A stretch of 64,000 nucleotides of DNA, from contig NZ_CP090439.1 of NCBI RefSeq assembly GCF_021441885.1, forward strand, positions 930,001-994,000. The letters are read 5' to 3'. The stretch comes from Vibrio maritimus (GTDB lineage Bacteria > Pseudomonadota > Gammaproteobacteria > Enterobacterales > Vibrionaceae). Under the pieces are notes generated by a model that did not search any database, was not told where the DNA came from, and saw only the letters and a list, made by a program, of their open reading frames with translations. Positions 63,370 to 64,000 of the stretch are shown one piece after another. Each line of letters begins with the position of its first letter. The first letter of the stretch is position 1. The position numbers and the translations under genes were made by a program.

Positions 63370-63556
63370 AAGCAAATGTCACGGCTAATGTTGAGAACAT
63401 CAGCCAATTAACTTGTTGAAATGAAAAGAAAGCAAAGTGTTGGCGCGTGAAAGAATTGCAGGATGCTGGTGTAAATGAAATGTTAAAGAAGTAAACCTTA
63501 TTGTACACCCAATTAGCTGTGCACTAGTTTCTCTGAAACGGGGAGCATTAAGAATA

Positions 63557-63589
63557 AAAAAAAGTGGAGTCGTTTGTCCGACTCCACTT
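63557..63589 (-). terminator. Terminator of the Dcu-type gene
   Basis: 11-bp stem AAGTGGAGTCG / CGACTCCACTT with a six-base loop; on the minus strand it ends in a T7 run. Confidence 0.85.
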
Positions 63590-63613
63590 GTTATCACGTT
63601 TTTGGTTGCACTT

Positions 63614-64000
63614 TTACGCCAGTTTTAGCGTCTCACTGCTCAAGCGATTCATGTAGCTGTTTACAGCAAATGCAAGACCTGCAACGGCGATTGCCCATAA
63701 CCAGATAGGAAGCACGCCTGTCGATATCGCATAACCAATAGCTGTTGCGGTAATCACGCCAATGAAACCAGGGATCAGGAAGCTATGGTTAAGGATATAT
63801 TTACCAATCTTAGTGGTACCAGAGCGGTCAAAGGTAATGGCAGCAAGGTCCGATGGGTAGAATGGGAAGAAGTAGTAAGCGTAACAAGCAGGGAGAACGC
63901 CAATTAAGACTTCTGCTGGGATGCCTAACGCGAATCCAAGAGGTAGCATGATGGTCAGTACCGCCGCTTGGCTTTTAAGGAAGACGGACGACACGTACAT
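63614..64000 (-). CDS. Anaerobic C4-dicarboxylate transporter (Dcu family), C-terminal part
   Basis: 128 residues, cut by the window edge; full Dcu proteins are about 430-450 residues. YYFFPFYPSDLAAITFDRSGTTKIGKYILNHSFLIPG matches the C-terminal half of DcuA/DcuB. It exchanges fumarate, succinate or malate across the inner membrane under anaerobic growth. Which Dcu it is cannot be told from this piece. Confidence 0.87.
   Translation of the reverse strand: MYVSSVFLKSQAAVLTIMLPLGFALGIPAEVLIGVLPACYAYYFFPFYPSDLAAITFDRSGTTKIGKYILNHSFLIPGFIGVITATAIGYAISTGVLPIWLWAIAVAGLAFAVNSYMNRLSSETLKLA

Larger units (their letters stand above)
63217..63613. other. Control region upstream of hpd
   Basis: About 400 bases without a gene. 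It contains the TyrR-like box (63352-63369), a weaker one (63470-63487, TGTAAA-N6-GTTAAA) and, at the far end, the terminator of the Dcu-type gene. Confidence 0.65.

Overview
The window reads as chromosomal DNA of a marine gammaproteobacterium, most probably a member of the Vibrionaceae. This is inferred from protein resemblance (SstT, MdtL, NagE, RsgA, Cfa, FadE and PsrA types), moderate GC content, and the combination of chitin use, PHA storage, asr-type sulfite reductase and a tyrosine degradation operon. I see no rRNA, tRNA, CRISPR array, insertion sequence or integrase. The first gene (giant VCBS adhesin) and the last (Dcu transporter) are cut by the window edges.

Layout. 0-3.3 kb: C-terminal part of a VCBS-repeat, type-I-secreted adhesin. 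3.4-4.6: SstT. 4.9-11.2: storage and fat module with phaP-phaC-phaJ on the minus strand, facing away from psrA-fadE; both promoter regions carry a matching PsrA-like operator. 11.3-15.6: a hotdog thioesterase, then two secreted Spondin_N proteins in an apparent operon with a response regulator and a sensor kinase. 15.6-16.9: RsgA with a tiny upstream ORF. 16.9-18.5: PCuAC, Sco and a membrane-anchored protein (copper delivery). 18.6-31.1: PAP2 lipid phosphatase, secreted serine beta-lactamase-fold hydrolase with a divergent AraC regulator, an apparently exported family II pyrophosphatase, small regulators and enzymes, MdtL-LysR-GNAT operon, phosphohexomutase, Asp/Glu racemase and a double cupin. 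31.2-38.7: copper/silver efflux operon (CXC-rich small protein, CusC, CusB fused to two CusF-like domains, CusA, MDH-repeat cupredoxin) behind a MerR-family promoter with a 19-bp spacer.

39-47.2 kb: secreted GH19-like chitinase, Cfa synthase behind a strongly folded leader, a coiled-coil protein, NagE with a NagC-type operator, and a Usp protein. 47.2-47.9: a gene-free stretch with two strong RNA-like secondary structures. 47.9-53.05: two AbiU2-like HEPN paralogues downstream of cobA-asrA-asrB-asrC (siroheme sulfite reductase). 53.1-58.5: an accessory-looking stretch of very small genes (several below 60 codons, three or four with single membrane spans), two XRE regulators, a stand-alone second AsrB-like reductase, a PPC-domain protein and a protein made of two tandem HU/IHF domains. 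58.7-63.6: thioesterase, then hpd-hmgA-fah-maiA (tyrosine to fumarate and acetoacetate) behind a TyrR-like box.

Most unusual points: the PsrA-like operator shared by PHA and beta-oxidation genes, the Spondin_N/two-component operon, the AsrB2 small-gene region, the tandem HU protein, the CusB-CusF-CusF fusion, and the unassigned structured intergenic elements. All functions are read from the sequence and from memory of protein families; no database search was run.
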